Assembly (NCBI GenBank): GCA_025345505.1
Contig: JANVCC010000011.1
Span: 11,010,184-11,074,183, forward strand
Direction: 5' to 3'
Length of the DNA stretch: 64,000 nucleotides
Source of the DNA: Todiramphus chloris collaris
Taxonomy: Eukaryota; Chordata; Aves; Coraciiformes; Alcedinidae
Each line of letters starts with the position of its first letter. The first letter of the stretch is position 1. The notes under the pieces are model-generated. The model saw nothing but the letters and a program-made list of their open reading frames with translations, had not been told where the DNA came from and did no database searches. Shown here piece after piece: positions 47,701 to 62,700 of this stretch. Both the position numbers and the translations under genes were made by a program.

Positions 47701-50700
47701 CTGCTGTTTTGTTTTTACCTTGAAAGGCTAGCCTTTTGTCACAGGGAAAGCTGGATATGCAGGCTGCATTGTCTGCCTGCTTTTGTTCTTGAATTACTTT
47801 GGCTTTATTGCTTTTCTGTATTCAGTCCTTCCTTCTCTAGATCTGAGCATGGATAAAGTTTGCATTTCATAATGTAAAAAAGGGGTTTCTTTGAATGGGC
47901 TGTAGCACAGCAAGGAGCTGGAAGCCTTTGGTGCAACTGTTGTTACTTATAACCTGTTACTATTTACAGCTCTTCCAGTCTTTGGCAGGCAGTGATGTTC
48001 CAATACTACATACAAAATTGAAGGGTTTTATAAGGCCTAATATTGATTGTTGTGAAGGTCTAGAAGAGTCACTGCGGTTAGATAACAGCAGTCACTGTTG
48101 CACTGTGATATGATAGAGATACTTGTGTGGGGGGGAGTGTTGTGTAATATTAGATCATGGTGCATTTAATTTACAGAGTTATCTGTTAGCAGTTACTTTT
48201 GGGGCTGTTTCAGGGATTAAGTGTGCTTGTGTGATAGTCACTTTTTCAGAAAAGGTTTGGTTTCAGATTCTGTGCTGCTGGTTAAATCGTCATTAATACA
48301 GCTCTGCAGAATTCTCAAGAATAATGTTAGTTTTGGTTTACATTTTTAACTATTTTGATTATTCAAGAAAGGAACACTTCTTTTCTATGAGTAATTGAGA
48401 CTTCACATGGTCTGAATTCACTATTTTAGTATAGTTATAGTACACATTCCATAAATTGCTGTGGATGATCCAGCTGGTTCATAAAGGAAATAGATACAAA
48501 TTTTTTGTCTGTTACAATGCCTAAATATTGCAAATTCTGCCTTTGGTAGGTTATTTGACTGGCCACTTCTTGCCTTTACGCATAGGCTGGTACTCTGCAG
48601 CTGAGCATACTCCAACTGATGGAATTGATTGTGGTTTCTTTCTCTGAACAGCAACAAATTTCTTAGTCTGTGTTCTGTTTGTCTTGGGACTGACAAAAGG
48701 TGCTGCTGCAGTCCCCTGCCTCCAGGTGCTCAGAAATGGATTTTTTTTCTTGAAGCCAATATGGTGTTTAAGCTGGCACTTGAATGTTTTGTTGAAAGAA
48801 AGAGGATGAGAATGCCTAATCTGCATGAAGCAGTAAGCAATGCTAGCCTTTTTTTTTTTTTTTTGTCTTTGTTGTTTCTTTTTTAGCCAGTAATATAAGT
48901 GATAGAGAATACTACTTGACAGAAATCGAAGGCTTGGCAGAATTATTTTCTGGAAGGATGAAAAGATAGGATTTTTAGTTCTTGAAGTTCTAAGGAGGTT
49001 TGGGATATCTTTTTCTTTCAGAAAATAGTAGAAACTGCTGAAGTGCCTGCTTTAGACTAGATTTGGACTTAATAAGGAGGTGCTTGAAAATCTGAAACTT
49101 AATTAAATTTTGATGAAAATTATCATGAATTGATAGCATTCCCTTCCTCTTGGTAATGGAAAAATGACATCTAGTGATTTTAAAGGAGCATAACTTTTAC
49201 AAGCTAAGGGAATAGGTAGCCGGGGCCTCTCCTAAGACATAAGGAATATAAGATGATCGGTCAGTTTCAGAAAGAGAAATTCTGATGCAGGCAAAAGATA
49301 AGAGAGCAGTAGAGCAGTGCTAGGAATTCCAGAAATACGGTTCATTAAAAAAAAATCATATGAAAACTGGAAGCAAGGACATAGATATCTTGGGTTGCAG
49401 TACAAGTAATAGCTAAGGTGAAAAGTTGTGGGATAGAAAAGCAGAGAAAAAGATGCTGAGATAAATTACAGTAATTAGAGAAAACGCCGAAGTGTAGCAT
49501 TTACTTGATTGAAGTAAGTACATAATGATAAAAGCTGCTGATTTCATCTTTGATTTGATCATCAGAAAAAGATAAATTGTATCCAGAAACTGAAAGGAAA
49601 TCACAACTCCCCTGTGTCCCTGATACAAATTTTAGATAAGCTGAAGTATGTCTGGATCATCTAGGTTTAGTGCCAGTAGAATTAAGCCAATGCTGTGGGG
49701 TTTTTGAGTACCTGAACAACCTTCTGCAAATGTGAGTGGCCTGGTGCACCACAGACGTTGCTTAAGGGCTTCATGGAAATAACCATGGTGATGCCCCCGC
49801 GGTTGTGGAAGTGGGAAAACACACTACTTATCTTTCAAAGAAAAGGAAGAGGAGGACAGTAGAATAAGTCAGGTTGGCTGAAGTAGCTGAAAAAATTATA
49901 CAGCTAATTATACAGCTTAAAAATTATACAAATTATATTATAAAATTATATTATACAAATTATATTATAAAATTATACAGACAATAATGAAGTAATACAT
50001 AGATAAGCACTAGGAGATAATAAGGTGTTAAAGAGATGATAAATTTTGGCAAGACAGCAAATGAACTTGGATCTCAGACTGTTTGCTAAGGCAGTAGCAG
50101 TGGATGCTATACCTGTCTTTTTATGACTTTTTGACCCAGTCCCATGTGAAATCGTTAGTTTAAAAAAAAAAAAAAACAGCAAAAAAGGAACCACAAAAAA
50201 TTATGGAATAGGTAAAATGAGATTGTTGTATGGATAATGTACAGCATTCTGGTGGGTCCGGTGGCTGAGTACCCATGCAAGTGCTTGCTCCCCTTCTTCC
50301 ACCCTACCGTTGGCACAGGTGAGTGGATAGAAAGGGCTAAAGTGAGAAAACTTGTGGGTCAAGATAAATACCATGTAATGAAGATGAAAAGAGGAAGAGG
50401 AACAAGACATGCAAAGGCCGTCACTCGCCACCTCTCACAGGCAGACCGGTGTCCAGCTAGTCTTGATGTAATGTCTCTCTTGGGAGACAGAGACACCTAG
50501 TTTTTTATTGCTGGGCATGACATCTTGTACTGTGGAACAACATCCTTTTGTCTAGCTTAGGTCAGCTGTCCCAACTCTGTGCCCTTCCAGCCTCTTACCC
50601 ACCCCTAAACCTATTCACTGGGATAGCAGCTGAGTGCAGGAGGAAGAAAGCAAGCCTTCATGCTGTCCAAGTGCTGTCCAGTGGCAGCCAAAACTCGTGT

Positions 50701-53700
50701 GTGTCATCAGCACTTCTAGTGACAAATCCAGAGCACAGCACCTTATGGGTTGCTGTGGGGAGAGCTTGCTCCATCATCAGACTCAACACATGTGTTTATG
50801 AAGAATGCATCATAAACACTCTGTTCCACTGGCAGACATTGATCTTCACAGTACGCTTCTGTGGAGGGTGGGTAGTATTTCTGCAGTTCCCCATGGCCCA
50901 AACCAATATAATCACAATAGAGTTAGGCACAAATTGAGGAATTGGTTTATGTAATTCCATAGGTACTATATTAAAGCAGCTTTTCTCAATGGCAGTTATC
51001 CTTAATATATTAGATTTTTTTTTTAAAAGCTACCTTTTTCACAAAATTGTGGAAGTATTTTAAAGGCTACCTTTTTAAAAATTGGTGTATGATTTTCTGT
51101 GTGTTCCTGGAGTCAGTTAAATGTGATTTTTCTCCTGGGAGTAGTAGGTTGAAAGGATGGCTTAGAGCATTGAACTGTGACTGAATTTACAATTCTTCTC
51201 CTTTTCCTGATGCTTTGTGTGTTACAAGAGACTGTTATATTAACGCTCTTTCCTCTGAACCTTTCAATGTAAATATGATATTCTTTTATGTATGGTAATT
51301 TAAACAAATGGCAAAGAATATTTGCCTGGGAAGAGGCTACTCTGACTGTGTGTATAGATCTAAACTGGGACATTTGTTTGTAGTCAATGTAAAATAAGTA
51401 ACACAGTATTATAAATACTTCCACTGATTTAATTTCTTAAAATCATATAGTTGTGCAAATTAAAGTTGATATTTTTCAGAATTAAGTTTAATTATGTAGA
51501 TAGAGACTCTGTAAACAAAGAGGCAAAGTTCATGTTATAGTACAACTTTTTGCTAAAAAAAATATATATTTTTTTATTTTCTACTTCTTTCAGTGCTTGT
51601 TTATTCTTTTCTTAAATATTTTGTAGACTGGATAAATACATTTGAACCCTGGTAAGTAAGAGTGGCACAGAGAAATCCTCTGATCTTTTTTGCAGTGGGG
51701 GTTGTTAATAGTCAAAAGCATTTTGTAACAAGATGTTTAACAATGTAATACATTTCACCTCACTGGGACTGACGGGAAACTGGACTCTGGGGTATTTGCA
51801 CTATTTTTATGTAATTGGTATTAACTGTGTGAGTCTTTGCTTATAAACTTAATTTTAATTATGCTGGAGATTTGGAATAATTTTGTGTTTGACATGTTGG
51901 CAGGGACTAAAGGATAAAGCAGAGATTTATATTTTTCTGGAATGGTTAGTGGGAATTACGGAAGTTTTCTGTAGGGGTTAGGAAGGAGGTTGTCAAAGCT
52001 GTGAGAGCTTAGGGAGACTTTTAAAAATTTGGAATATCTGATTATATCCATCAGTGTGAAATAGATCTTCACCGTTTATGCGAGGAAAAGGTGATTATAA
52101 GCTCAAAGGAGCAAAATTAAGTCTTTTCTGGTCAGTGTATTGTAACAGAATCTGATCAGAGAGGAACAAACGGGGAATAAAGTTTCTTTGGCTTGGTGTT
52201 TTAAGCCTTGTTTACATTTAAAAAAAAAAAAAAAGTTATAAAATTTTGAGTCTCACCAGAACAAAACAGTAAAATACTTTGACCAGGATCTCCTGTTTGA
52301 AAGCCATAGAGCCCTGTGCAGTGTAGGCCAGGGTTGGTGTGCTGCACAGTATGAGCACCTTGTTCCTGCTCTCGGACTATTTCCTGCTGAGGTCTCAGGA
52401 GGGTTAGTGGAGTTGGAGCTGATGTAGTCTGAAAAGCCACTTTTGTTTTTTTAGAGGCTCCTTGTGCTCGATTAGGGAGAGTGTCTTTGGATTGCATAGG
52501 TAGCTTGAGGGTCAGTAACCTGATATGGTCCATGGTTTCTCCCAAGAACATTTTGTTTCTCTGCCTGTTGTTTACCGTGGGGAGTGCCTGTGATATGGGC
52601 AAGAGCAAGCTTGGCTGCTAAAATGATTCACGTGACTTTCAGCCTACTCCCAAGTTGCCCCAGGAAAGGACAACCTTGGGCCTATGTGTCTAAAAAATAA
52701 TGCAGCCTGTGGGTAATTAATGTAGAGGCACTCAAGAAGACTTTATGGATCCCTTTGATTGCTGTGCTGTCTCTTTGAATATTTTAAAGCATCTGAAAAA
52801 AATTATCAGAACCAAACAGTAAGCAGGTAAACATTAGTTTCAAATCAGGAAAGCTTATTTTAAAAAACAGTGCTTTTATTTTAACTGGAGTTGTTCTATA
52901 TGATATGTGGTACTGGTTTATGACTTTTAGAGGCGGTTGCCTGGTAATTCGTTCCTCCTGAGAGATGTCTTCCCTTGAGTCTTTTCTATGACTGGAAGGC
53001 TGTGGCTTTCAGTTAAAACTAACGATCACAGTTTGACTAAGACTTTGATAGATCTGCAGTGTACTGTGCATCTGTTAATTCCTTCTGATTATCTGTTCCA
53101 GTTCAATAGGTTAAGCTGCTTTCCGGCACAGTCAGTTTCATTTGGAGGACAATTTACTTGAAAGGGGCTTACTGGAGTACACAAGTTACATATCACAACT
53201 TATTATATTATTAATATAATGTTACTTATCATTACATTAGCATATAGCTACTGCAATAATAAATGTCATGCTTTCATCCATGTTGAGTTGTGCTAATGAC
53301 AACTGTGTGATGTTTTGTCCTTAACTTGCATTTACATGAAAACAGGAATTGTCTTTCTCTTGTGGTATTCATCTATATGGCCATAGTAATTAATAATCAT
53401 AAAACATAAGCTGATTCTTTCAGAGATTTTGGAAATAAGTGGAGATAGGTATAATATTTTTCTGTAAAAAAAACTAGAAGAGTAGTTATATTTACTTAAT
53501 TTTGAACTTCTTAAGTTGAACTCTAGACCTTTGATCGTAAATGGGATTTGGACTGGTCATTTATACAATAGAATATAAGATAATGTGTTCTCATTAGTGA
53601 GTGATAGATAACCTGCAATCTTCCTTTGGAATAGAAAGCAAGTGCTGCAGTTGGCCTGGCAGCCAGAGAGTGCCTGAATCTGTTGTTAGTTGAATGGCAT

Positions 53701-56700
53701 AAATCAGAAGTGGTTTATTAAGCTCAGCTGTTTCTGCTCTTCAGCTCTGATAATTTATCCATACACTGTTTCATGACTGTTGGAAAGTCTAACTGCAAAG
53801 CTAACTAGCATGTGCAGCTTGCTAGTTTGGATTGCACTTGGCAAAAAAATGTCACAGAGTGGAAATCTATGGTCGTATTAACAACTAAATTCCATAAATA
53901 CTTTAGATTGAGAAGGCTTGAGCACCTCTGTCAGTGGCCTTTCCCTTAGAATGAAGAAAAGCAGCTAGTAATGGCAATGGGAATGAAGAACAGAAACAAG
54001 TGATGTGAGAAAGCTTACTTGCAGACTTTAATTCTGCTGTCTTTGGTTTTCTGGCAGCAGTTACTAAGTCTGAACAATTTAGTTTTGTTAAGTGTGATAC
54101 ATTTATTGTAATTCAGTAAGATCTGAAAATATTTTCCTGTCCTTTGTTATTCACATTTTATTTTTTGAAATTTCAGAGTTCCTCCAGGTTCTTTGCTGAC
54201 ACAGAATCAATCTCTTACTATCCTGATCATGTGTGCCAAGTGAAAGCGTGTCTTAAAAACAAGGCACTTAAATGAAAAAAATCGCAGGCATTGGTGGAAG
54301 TAGCCTTAGAGAGCAGTGATGGAACTTGGGCTGAAGCTTAGGTCTGAGATGTCTAGAACTAGACCGAATACCTAAGGTGAGTGTGGGCTGGATCCTTAAA
54401 CTTGGCCATCTGCTGGCTACCTGCGCTGCAGCAGCTGTACAGCTGTGATTGCTTTCCTGTAGCACAATCTGGTAGGTCAGGAAAGGAAACCCAGTTTCAA
54501 AGTACAGCTTTCTTAGTGGTAGCCCATGGTAGAGAGTGAAGGGTCAGCAACAGTCGGCATCTCCAGTTATGTGGTGTGTGTTCTTTTTCCTTTTGCTTCA
54601 TCATCTTCATTGGCTTTTACAAAGCCCTGTGTTTTACCGAACAAACAAAGCCTGTATGCTTTTTGTAGGATTGGTATTTTTAGTGGTTGGTAAGATACAT
54701 ACCTAGAGAGTATGCTGAAAATGTTGGGGTTTTGTGTGGTTTTGATACCGTGTGGTTTTGTTTTTTGTTGTCCCCCATCCTGCTGGGGAGTAGGAATGCA
54801 TTTGGTGTTGTTTTGCATAGGTTTTTGGGGTTTGGTTTGGTTTTGTTTGGGTTTTTTTTTTGGTAGCCACATCTATTGGGACAGTGCAAGCATAGCTTTT
54901 TTTTTTGCCTTTTAATATATAACCCATGCTGCTGAAATGCTGTATTATCAGTGGAATGAACTGATCCTTTTTCAATTATCTTTTCCTAGCTGCAGCAGCA
55001 AGTTGTTAGTTGTAGCTCTTGCTCAGTCTGCTCTGATGCCTTGGTCTGTTTGCATATTCTTTCGAAGACTTCTTCATCCCTCTGCTTCATGTTATTTTTT
55101 GTTTGGTTTGTTTGCCTGTACAGGAGTGATAAAAAGTGTTACGGAAGCTCAAGAAAAGAGTAGATCTGGTTGATGGCTTCTGCCTTCCTGTCTTTCTTCC
55201 TTTATTTTGCCCTAGATAAAAGCAATAGTAGTAATTTCACAAGGATAGGAGGTGAAAGGCTTCTTATCTTGTTTTTATGGATTCTGAATGGAGTCCCTCC
55301 TCTCAGATACACAAGTGGGACTTCACTGCTTTTGAGTCTTAAAGGAGTGTGTAGTATCTGATGTCTCAGCTTGGTGTTACGTACATGGTTAATGGAGGAA
55401 ACTAGACCTCTGGGTGCAGTGAAAAGAATAAAAAGAGCACTTAGCCGCTTCTTTTTTTTTGTCTCCTCTGACAGAAAAGTGTTAATACTCAGAAACTACT
55501 GATGCTTTTATGATGTGACCCTGGCAGCCCAGTACGTGCTAGGGATGTGGCAGCAGTATTAGGTCTTTAAAGCAGGTGACTTTGTCATCATCTCTGAAGG
55601 ACCACTGCTGTAGTCTCTTTTCAAAGAGCTATTTCATGAATGTGGGGATCTGGCAGCTGAACTGGAGAGCATTTGATGGTGTTCTGGAGGAACAAGAGTT
55701 CACGGTCTCATGCTGAGTTTCTGCTCTCTTCTGCAACAAAATCAAGGTTTGTGTACAGACTTGCGTATGGAACTAATCCTTCTGCAGTCTGAATCTTGGA
55801 CAGTATAGTATGGCTCTGGCAATTTGTAGAATTTCCCAGAATTGAATCGGGGTCTGCTGCATGTGTGTGAATAGCCTCTACATTGTTTGTGCTTCTTGTT
55901 GCAGGGCCTAGAACAAAAGATTTCTCTAAGTCTAGCTTTGCAACAGTTGCCTACTTCCATCAGTGCTGTGGAAGGAACTGAAGAAGATACTGGTTCACTG
56001 TGATGTTTTTCAATGGGATGGAATGAACATTCATTTCCACACAACCATTCCCCTTCCCCCTCCTCCCCCGCATGCTGCAGGCATATGATCCCTAGAGCTT
56101 GAGTGGGCCTTGTTGTCAACCTTGCACTTGTTTTCCCTTTATTAAGGGGAAAAAGAGGAAAAACAGGGAACAGATGAGTAAACACTCAGAGAAGAACTGA
56201 ATCAGAGAGAGGGGAAAATAGGTTACTAGAGAAAACTGTCTGGAAGTATAACTCTGGTTCTTGAATTGCCTTTGTATTGAAGGTCCAGGAGTGATGATGT
56301 CAATGTATAACCATTCCACTTCTGATTGTTTCCCATCTGATTGTATTGCATTTAGAAGACCTAATGCATTCAAGCTTACTTTTTTGACCTGCATTACCTC
56401 AGAGCTTCTGGATCACATTTTATTTATGTTTTCTTATCTTTTTTTTTTTTTCATTTCTTTTCTTTTAATTTCTCCTCTGATACCTGTCTAACTGAAAAAA
56501 TGACATGATTTATTTTTGGTGGAAATGTCTAACACCTTTTCACATGTAAGAAAATGGATTTTAATATTAAATGACACCTTCTGGGTGAACCTTTTATGAA
56601 ATCTTAATGTCTTAGTATCTTAAGTTTACCTATATTGTGAAATTTAACCTTGAGCAAGGACAGTCAAATCAGTTCTTCAGGTGTGTTATACTTCACTGCA

Positions 56701-59700
56701 TAAGCAAATCCACCATCATTTAGAGACTCCCTCTCATAGATGGCAGCCATTCCACAGGCAGTAGTGTTTGCATAGGTACCGTTCCCACTGTATTGTTACA
56801 GACCTTGGCTTGTTTTTGTCAAGTGTTGGGCTGTTATATGGAAGGTTGTTCACAGAGTATTCTTCACTGACCTTAGTTATATGTAAAGCCCAGGAAAACA
56901 CTGCTTAGATCCTTGTTTCACTAAGGTGTTTTCTAATTTTAATGTTGAAGGCTGTGTCTGTTTTCATTCTGTTACACTGGCTCGTACTTAAACAAGAGTC
57001 TCAAGACTGGCATCACGGTCTCTCTTTGGTGCTAGCTTTGAATTGAAGATTTGAAGGTGGTAGAGAGGAGGCCATGGGTATGCTTTTCTCTGTGACTTTT
57101 GTATAGTGTGACTTACTAGCCCAGACAAGTAAGATTGTTCAGAAGATTGAGGATGGTACCACATTTATTAAACAACCTGGTTTTTTAAAACCTTTTTGAA
57201 GACCTCCTGTGATGATGTGACATTTCTCTCATTTTTTTGTGCTAGGTATGTGTGCAGTAGTAATCATTTAAAATAAATTGAAGCTTGCTTCCTTCACAAG
57301 TATACTGCATTTTATTGCCATTTTTTTCTGTCACAGTAACTTCTATTTTATAACTTAATTTCTGCGATCTGTGCTGTGTTTTTACTAACTCTTGACTTGC
57401 TTCAGAGTTCTCATGTTTTGCTTTTTTGTTTCCCTGTGCTAAACTGCACTGTTTTCTTTTTGCAGTTGATTGGCAGGATACAGGGTGATCACTTTCTTCC
57501 CTTTGAGTCCTGGGAGACCTAGGGCTACAAAGAATGTTAGGCAGTGTTCAGTCTCACCAACTAGCTTGATGTAATTTTGGGTAGATGTCTAACTTCACTA
57601 GTAAACAAGACGGCAGAAAGGGAGAGAAGGTTGCTGTCTTCTACAGTGTTTACCATCAGGAAGTTTCTGTCAAATGATGACTTGAATCTTCTGCAGCTCA
57701 AATCTAATACTTGTTTGGTCCTTGATGGATTGGGTTACTGCTGCCACCTCTGTAGTGAGCTGTAAGGCTGTGAGCGTGGTGTCATATTCATTATCCATCT
57801 CTTTTTAGAGAAATCCAGTCAGATTCGTTTATTCTTTGCAGATTGTTTTGCTGTTGTGATCATCTGGATTTCTGCTTGGTCCGTCTACCATTTTAGAAGA
57901 TGCTCAGCAATTCATGCAATTTAGCAGTGTTGAGTAGCGTGGGTTACTTTTCACGTTCTTTTCCTTCACCCTCTTTGGTCAGTTCTGGGTTAAGTTGTAA
58001 GCACTGTAGGAATGATCTGGGAGTTTCTTAATCATCTTGAAAATATGACTTTAATTAAGAAGAGTAAAAGTCTAAAGATAATCTAGTCTCTTGACCCTGA
58101 ATTAAAATCTAGTCCCTGGAAAGCAGAATTACTTTATAAGGTTATTTTCTGTGATGAAGTATGGGGCTGCTTTGTTCCCTGCAGTGGAGCAGAGCTGTTG
58201 CGAAGAGGTGGTATACTCTATGCTTTGGTTTGTTCTTTATGTTGCCTTAGTGTGGTTGGAGAAAACCTGTGTCAGTGCCTGACTGAAGAATTTGGTCTGC
58301 CCATTTTTTCCACTTAAAGCAACAAAACTGAATGATTGTTCAGTTGAAATCAAGGATTACTGTACTACAGACACTGGGAAATAAACAGTGTGTGTAAAGT
58401 TGTGAGCTCCATATGTCATGTGATGTCTTTCTTCTTGGCAGATAAGAAGTTTCACTTAGAGTCTTCAAATGTTTCCATTTTCAGGTTTTTTTAAGCACAC
58501 TTTTAGAGAGATCTATTTGCTTTGTGTGTTTTGGGATATATATACATGTGTATGTATGAAATAAAATGGATGGTGTCCACTAGAATGTCCTTTTTTGGCT
58601 GTTCTACCAGGATTAAATATCTATTAGGAAGTTGGGCAGATGGAGTTTTAATGAAGTATAATTAGTTCTAGAGATTGCTCACTTAATGAAAGGGTCAAAT
58701 TTACAGTGCTGGTATTATATCTGTCCTTCATTCTTCACAAGATTATTAACAAAGAATATTGCTTAAGTCTTCTGAGGAGCTCTATCAGACTTTTATCTTC
58801 CAAAACTCAATGCAGAATTTGTGAAAGCTGAAATAATTGAATTTCTGATGCACTGTTCTGAAAGGGCTTCCTTTTCCCAATGAAGAATCTTAGTAACAGC
58901 TTACATACCTCAGAAGAGGTATTTAACAACTCAACAGTTGGGGATGAAAGCAGGTATTGCGATGACTTTGCATACTTCCAAAAGTGTTAATTCCCTTCGG
59001 TTTTTTTCCTCACTAATATAGTTAGGACTAGCTATGCAATGAAATTCTCTTGGCTTCTGAAAGGATCTGAAGATTTGACCTATTCTGTATTCTCACAGGT
59101 AGCAAGGTGGGGCCCGCACAGCTTTTTGTTTCTTAAGTCATGAATGCTTTTCCTATTTATATCCTGTCTCTGGAAGAAACTCATGCACAATATGTAGCTA
59201 GTAGTTGTACTGACATCTGTAAGACTGCTCAAGATGATAAAGTTACAAATAAAATGAAGCTTTTCTTTACGCTGGTGATCCTGACATTGCATCTTCTGAC
59301 CAGACTCTACAGTTCAACAATTCAGAAATTTGTAGGTGGAAGTTCACGACTCCTCAGAGTTACAGATTAACATTAATTTCATGTAATTTAACAAGTATAA
59401 AGCTGTATTTGCCATGCATTGCATCAAGTATAAAAGCAGTGAGCCTCCTATTAGTAATAACAAAAGCTGTACTCCCAATATATTATAATGCTGTGCTAGC
59501 GTATTTCCGTATCAGTACATTCTGCCCTGAAGGCTGCTGCTGTCCTTGGTCTTCAGTGCACCATGAACTGAATGACTCTGACACAGCACTCCCTGGTTTT
59601 GGAAATAAAGCTAGGTAGAGGCCTTGGTGCTTGGTGTAGTGTAGCCTGCACTAGGGCATAGGAGGACTGTATTCTGCCTTCCATTTGAATTTATACAAAG

Positions 59701-62700
59701 GTAAGCAGGTCAGTGTTTTATATATTACTGCCTAGCTTCTTGGGGGCTGCAGTGTAAACCAAGGAGAGATTACTCAGTTTCACTTTCACTTCAGTCCTGA
59801 GAGCATTGACTTGCATTTCCCTTGCACTGAAACTGGTGGAATTAAACAGCCTCTAGGCTGTGATGTTTAAGACAAAAGCCTGTCAATGTATATTGACCCA
59901 GTTGGAATGATAATGAAATTGAGAAAGAATACTGTATAGTTTGGAAAAAAAACCACGTAACAAGCAAAAATAAAGTCAACCTGTGGAAAAAAAAAAATGT
60001 ATCTGACTGTAGGCTAAACATGAAAGGTAGCATTGCAGCTTATTAGAACTGTTTCTGGAAAGATCTTTAGAACTTGGATTTATTTGTGAATTAGAAGTTA
60101 TATTAAGCAATACCCAACTTAAAAGCTCAGATTTTATTTTTTGCACTTAGTAGGATGTCCCTCATTTTGATGAACGTGGTTGTACAGGCGTTGCTGTGAG
60201 GAACAGCCACCAAGGGAACTACTGTTAGGACACAGTATGCGTTTTGATTCAAAAGCTGGAGAGTATCTGATTATTGCTGATGCTAGCGAATAGCTGTTCT
60301 TTCTTCCCATGCATGTGCTGTTTGGCAAGCAGATAACTGATGTCCTGCTAGAAGCTGAAGCAACTCTGTGGAGGTTCTCTGATAAATTGCGTGCAGCTAA
60401 GCAGGCAATATTCTGACCACACACCTCAAACCAAAATGATGTACTGCAGCTGTGGTGAAGCAAGCTTCTCACACAGGCAGGCTTGAGATGTAACTTCCTT
60501 TCCTTTTCCTACACTGAGCATGTGAAGGGACCCTAACAGGCTCTGTACCAGAAATGTAGCAAGGCAACTCCTTAAAAAAAGACAGGTTGGAAGCGCTGGA
60601 GAGAGAGACAGATCAAATAGAGATGTGCCCATACTGACAGGAGGAGTGGACTATAAGTAGGCTTCTTCTGCCAGTCGTGCTTTTCCAGTCTAGCAGCTTG
60701 TGTTGTCTGCACTGCATAAACCTGGGGGCTGTGTTTGTGAAGATCCTCCATGGCCTTTCACAGAGTCCCACAGGCCGTAGGTTCTTGTTCACTGTTTCTA
60801 TCTGGGCTGTTGTTAATTCCTTGTGCTTTTTATTGCCTAGAAGATAACTAATGTTGCTCCCGGTCACTCTTGGGAAGAAACACTCTTTGTCTTTGTTTTG
60901 AAGGGTTTTTCCAGCCCGGAAGGCAGAGGGTGAGCTAGTCAGAGTTTTTTCCTTCTCTCCAGGCACAGCTTTCCTGAAGACTTAGTGTATACAATGACTT
61001 GTGAACAAGCAAGTGTCTGTTCTCTACTGCAGGTGAATTGGTATCTAACAATTGAAAAACTGAACTCTGAAATCATTACAGTTCTTTACAGAAAACAGCA
61101 GTGGAATGTTGTTTCCTTTGTCTAATTTTGACAGGATGTGTGTATTTGAAGATGTGAAAACTCAAGTAAATAAAATAGGTCCAGATGTTTGCTGGAAGAA
61201 CAATAGTAGAATTGCTGACACTGACAAAATTTAATGGTCCACTGGTGATACCTAAATGAACAAGAAGAAAGGGAAACCCTAATCCTTCCTGCATATTCCC
61301 CCAAGCTTGTGTTATGGTTTGGGAACTAATCCATCAATGCATGTTACCTATGCAAAGAAGGTGAAAACGGCGCTTCTGCTGATTATAATGGCACTGTCTT
61401 AAAAAGTATCACCTTGATTGTGCTGGTTGCATTGTACTCAAGTCTTTCAAATTGCAAATCTCAGTGATTATGTGCCTAGCAGTGCTTTTAACGCTTTCTG
61501 ATTTGCTTGAACATAATTTATAGCTTTTGTATTAGGCCTTCACTCACAAATTTTGCAGGCAGTTTTACTGGTTATCATCACAAAAGACATTTGCTGTCTT
61601 GCTAGACAAAAGCAGAATACTGGCTGTTCATGATAAGTAAAACATGGGTTTATTTTATTTTAATTTACCTGGACTCTTTAGAAATTAGTCATGGTGGGGA
61701 GTTCCCCCACTTGTGAAATGCTGCAAAATGCAAAAAAAAGTATGTCAAGTTGGGTCTGATCTTCCCTCTGAACTGTTTGAGGAGTCGTCTTAATTTCTTG
61801 TACTTTAAAATATTTGTAGTTAAAGTTTTATACATATCTCCAGTAACTAGTTTAGCTAAAGTGTGCTATTAGTCATGTCAGTCTTCTGGTTTGTGTAGCG
61901 TGGCTTCAGAGAATTATCACTGGTCCAACTAGTTCCACAGCTAAGTATTGTTATTTTATTTCCTTTCTGGCTGCTTGTAATTTTTTTTTTATTTTCAAAA
62001 TATTGTGTTGATGAAAAATCTGTTTTAAAAATGAAAGTGCAAGACAATCTGAGCAGCAGCTTTGCCAAATAGGATTGGGGTGACAAGCACTGCATTTTCC
62101 TTCTAGGTGGCTAGTAAGCACCTTGTAGGCTGGCCCTAGGAGGGATGATGACCTTTGTTGGTCTTTCCAGGTGCTGCTGAAATGTTTAAGTACTTAGTAG
62201 GTTTGAAGAGCTTGTGACATGAAACATTAGCCAGCTGATGCCATTCTGATTTGTCTGGTTTTACTCCTTGACCTCCATTATGTGTGCAGCACCCACTTTT
62301 TAAAGCTCGCTTTAGTAGAAGAGTCATACTGATAAAAGGTACTATTTGGTGGTCTCATTTCCAGCTAATACCATGTCTTTGGTATTTCATGATTTTTATT
62401 TATAGCATAAGAGATTTTTAGGTATAGGATTTCTGTTTATAGGAGAGAGAATGAGATGATCTGAAATGAGGAAGAATATCAGATAAAAGAGGTTAGGTTC
62501 TAGGAAGGTGAAAGTATATATCTTGGGAATGAGAGGAAAGTGCAGGTGGGTATTGAAAGAAATTATTTTGAAATTGTTATTTTCACAAGTGACTTAAAAA
62601 ATTATATTTTTAAAAAATCTTCTTGCACTGCGAAATCTTAAAATTTTACCTGCTGCAATGGACATCTGTTTTTGTTTTCTTTTTTCCTTCCAACAGGTCG

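Larger units (their letters stand above)
41764..62696 (+). other. PDK3 intron 1 (20.9 kb)
   Basis: GT-AG intron. Its first 370 bp are still CpG island, with a G15 run at 41984-41998. The remainder is AT-rich with A or T runs (44407-44421, 47078-47090, 48850-48864, 50162-50176, 52219-52234), an AT tandem repeat at 49.9 kb and a T/G tract at 54.7 kb. No nested gene, RNA gene or CR1 copy is recognised. Confidence 0.9.

Noticed and set aside
52201-52608. A 135-codon minus-strand open frame in PDK3 intron 1
   Set aside because: It opens at a non-ATG codon right after a stop, its first ATG comes 19 codons later, it ends in a poly-Phe run from a homopolymer, and no family is recognised. The length is within chance expectation.
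54567-54975. Three overlapping minus-strand Lys/Gln/Thr/Pro-rich ORFs
   Set aside because: They are all products of the T/G-rich simple repeat at 54.7 kb read in different frames.
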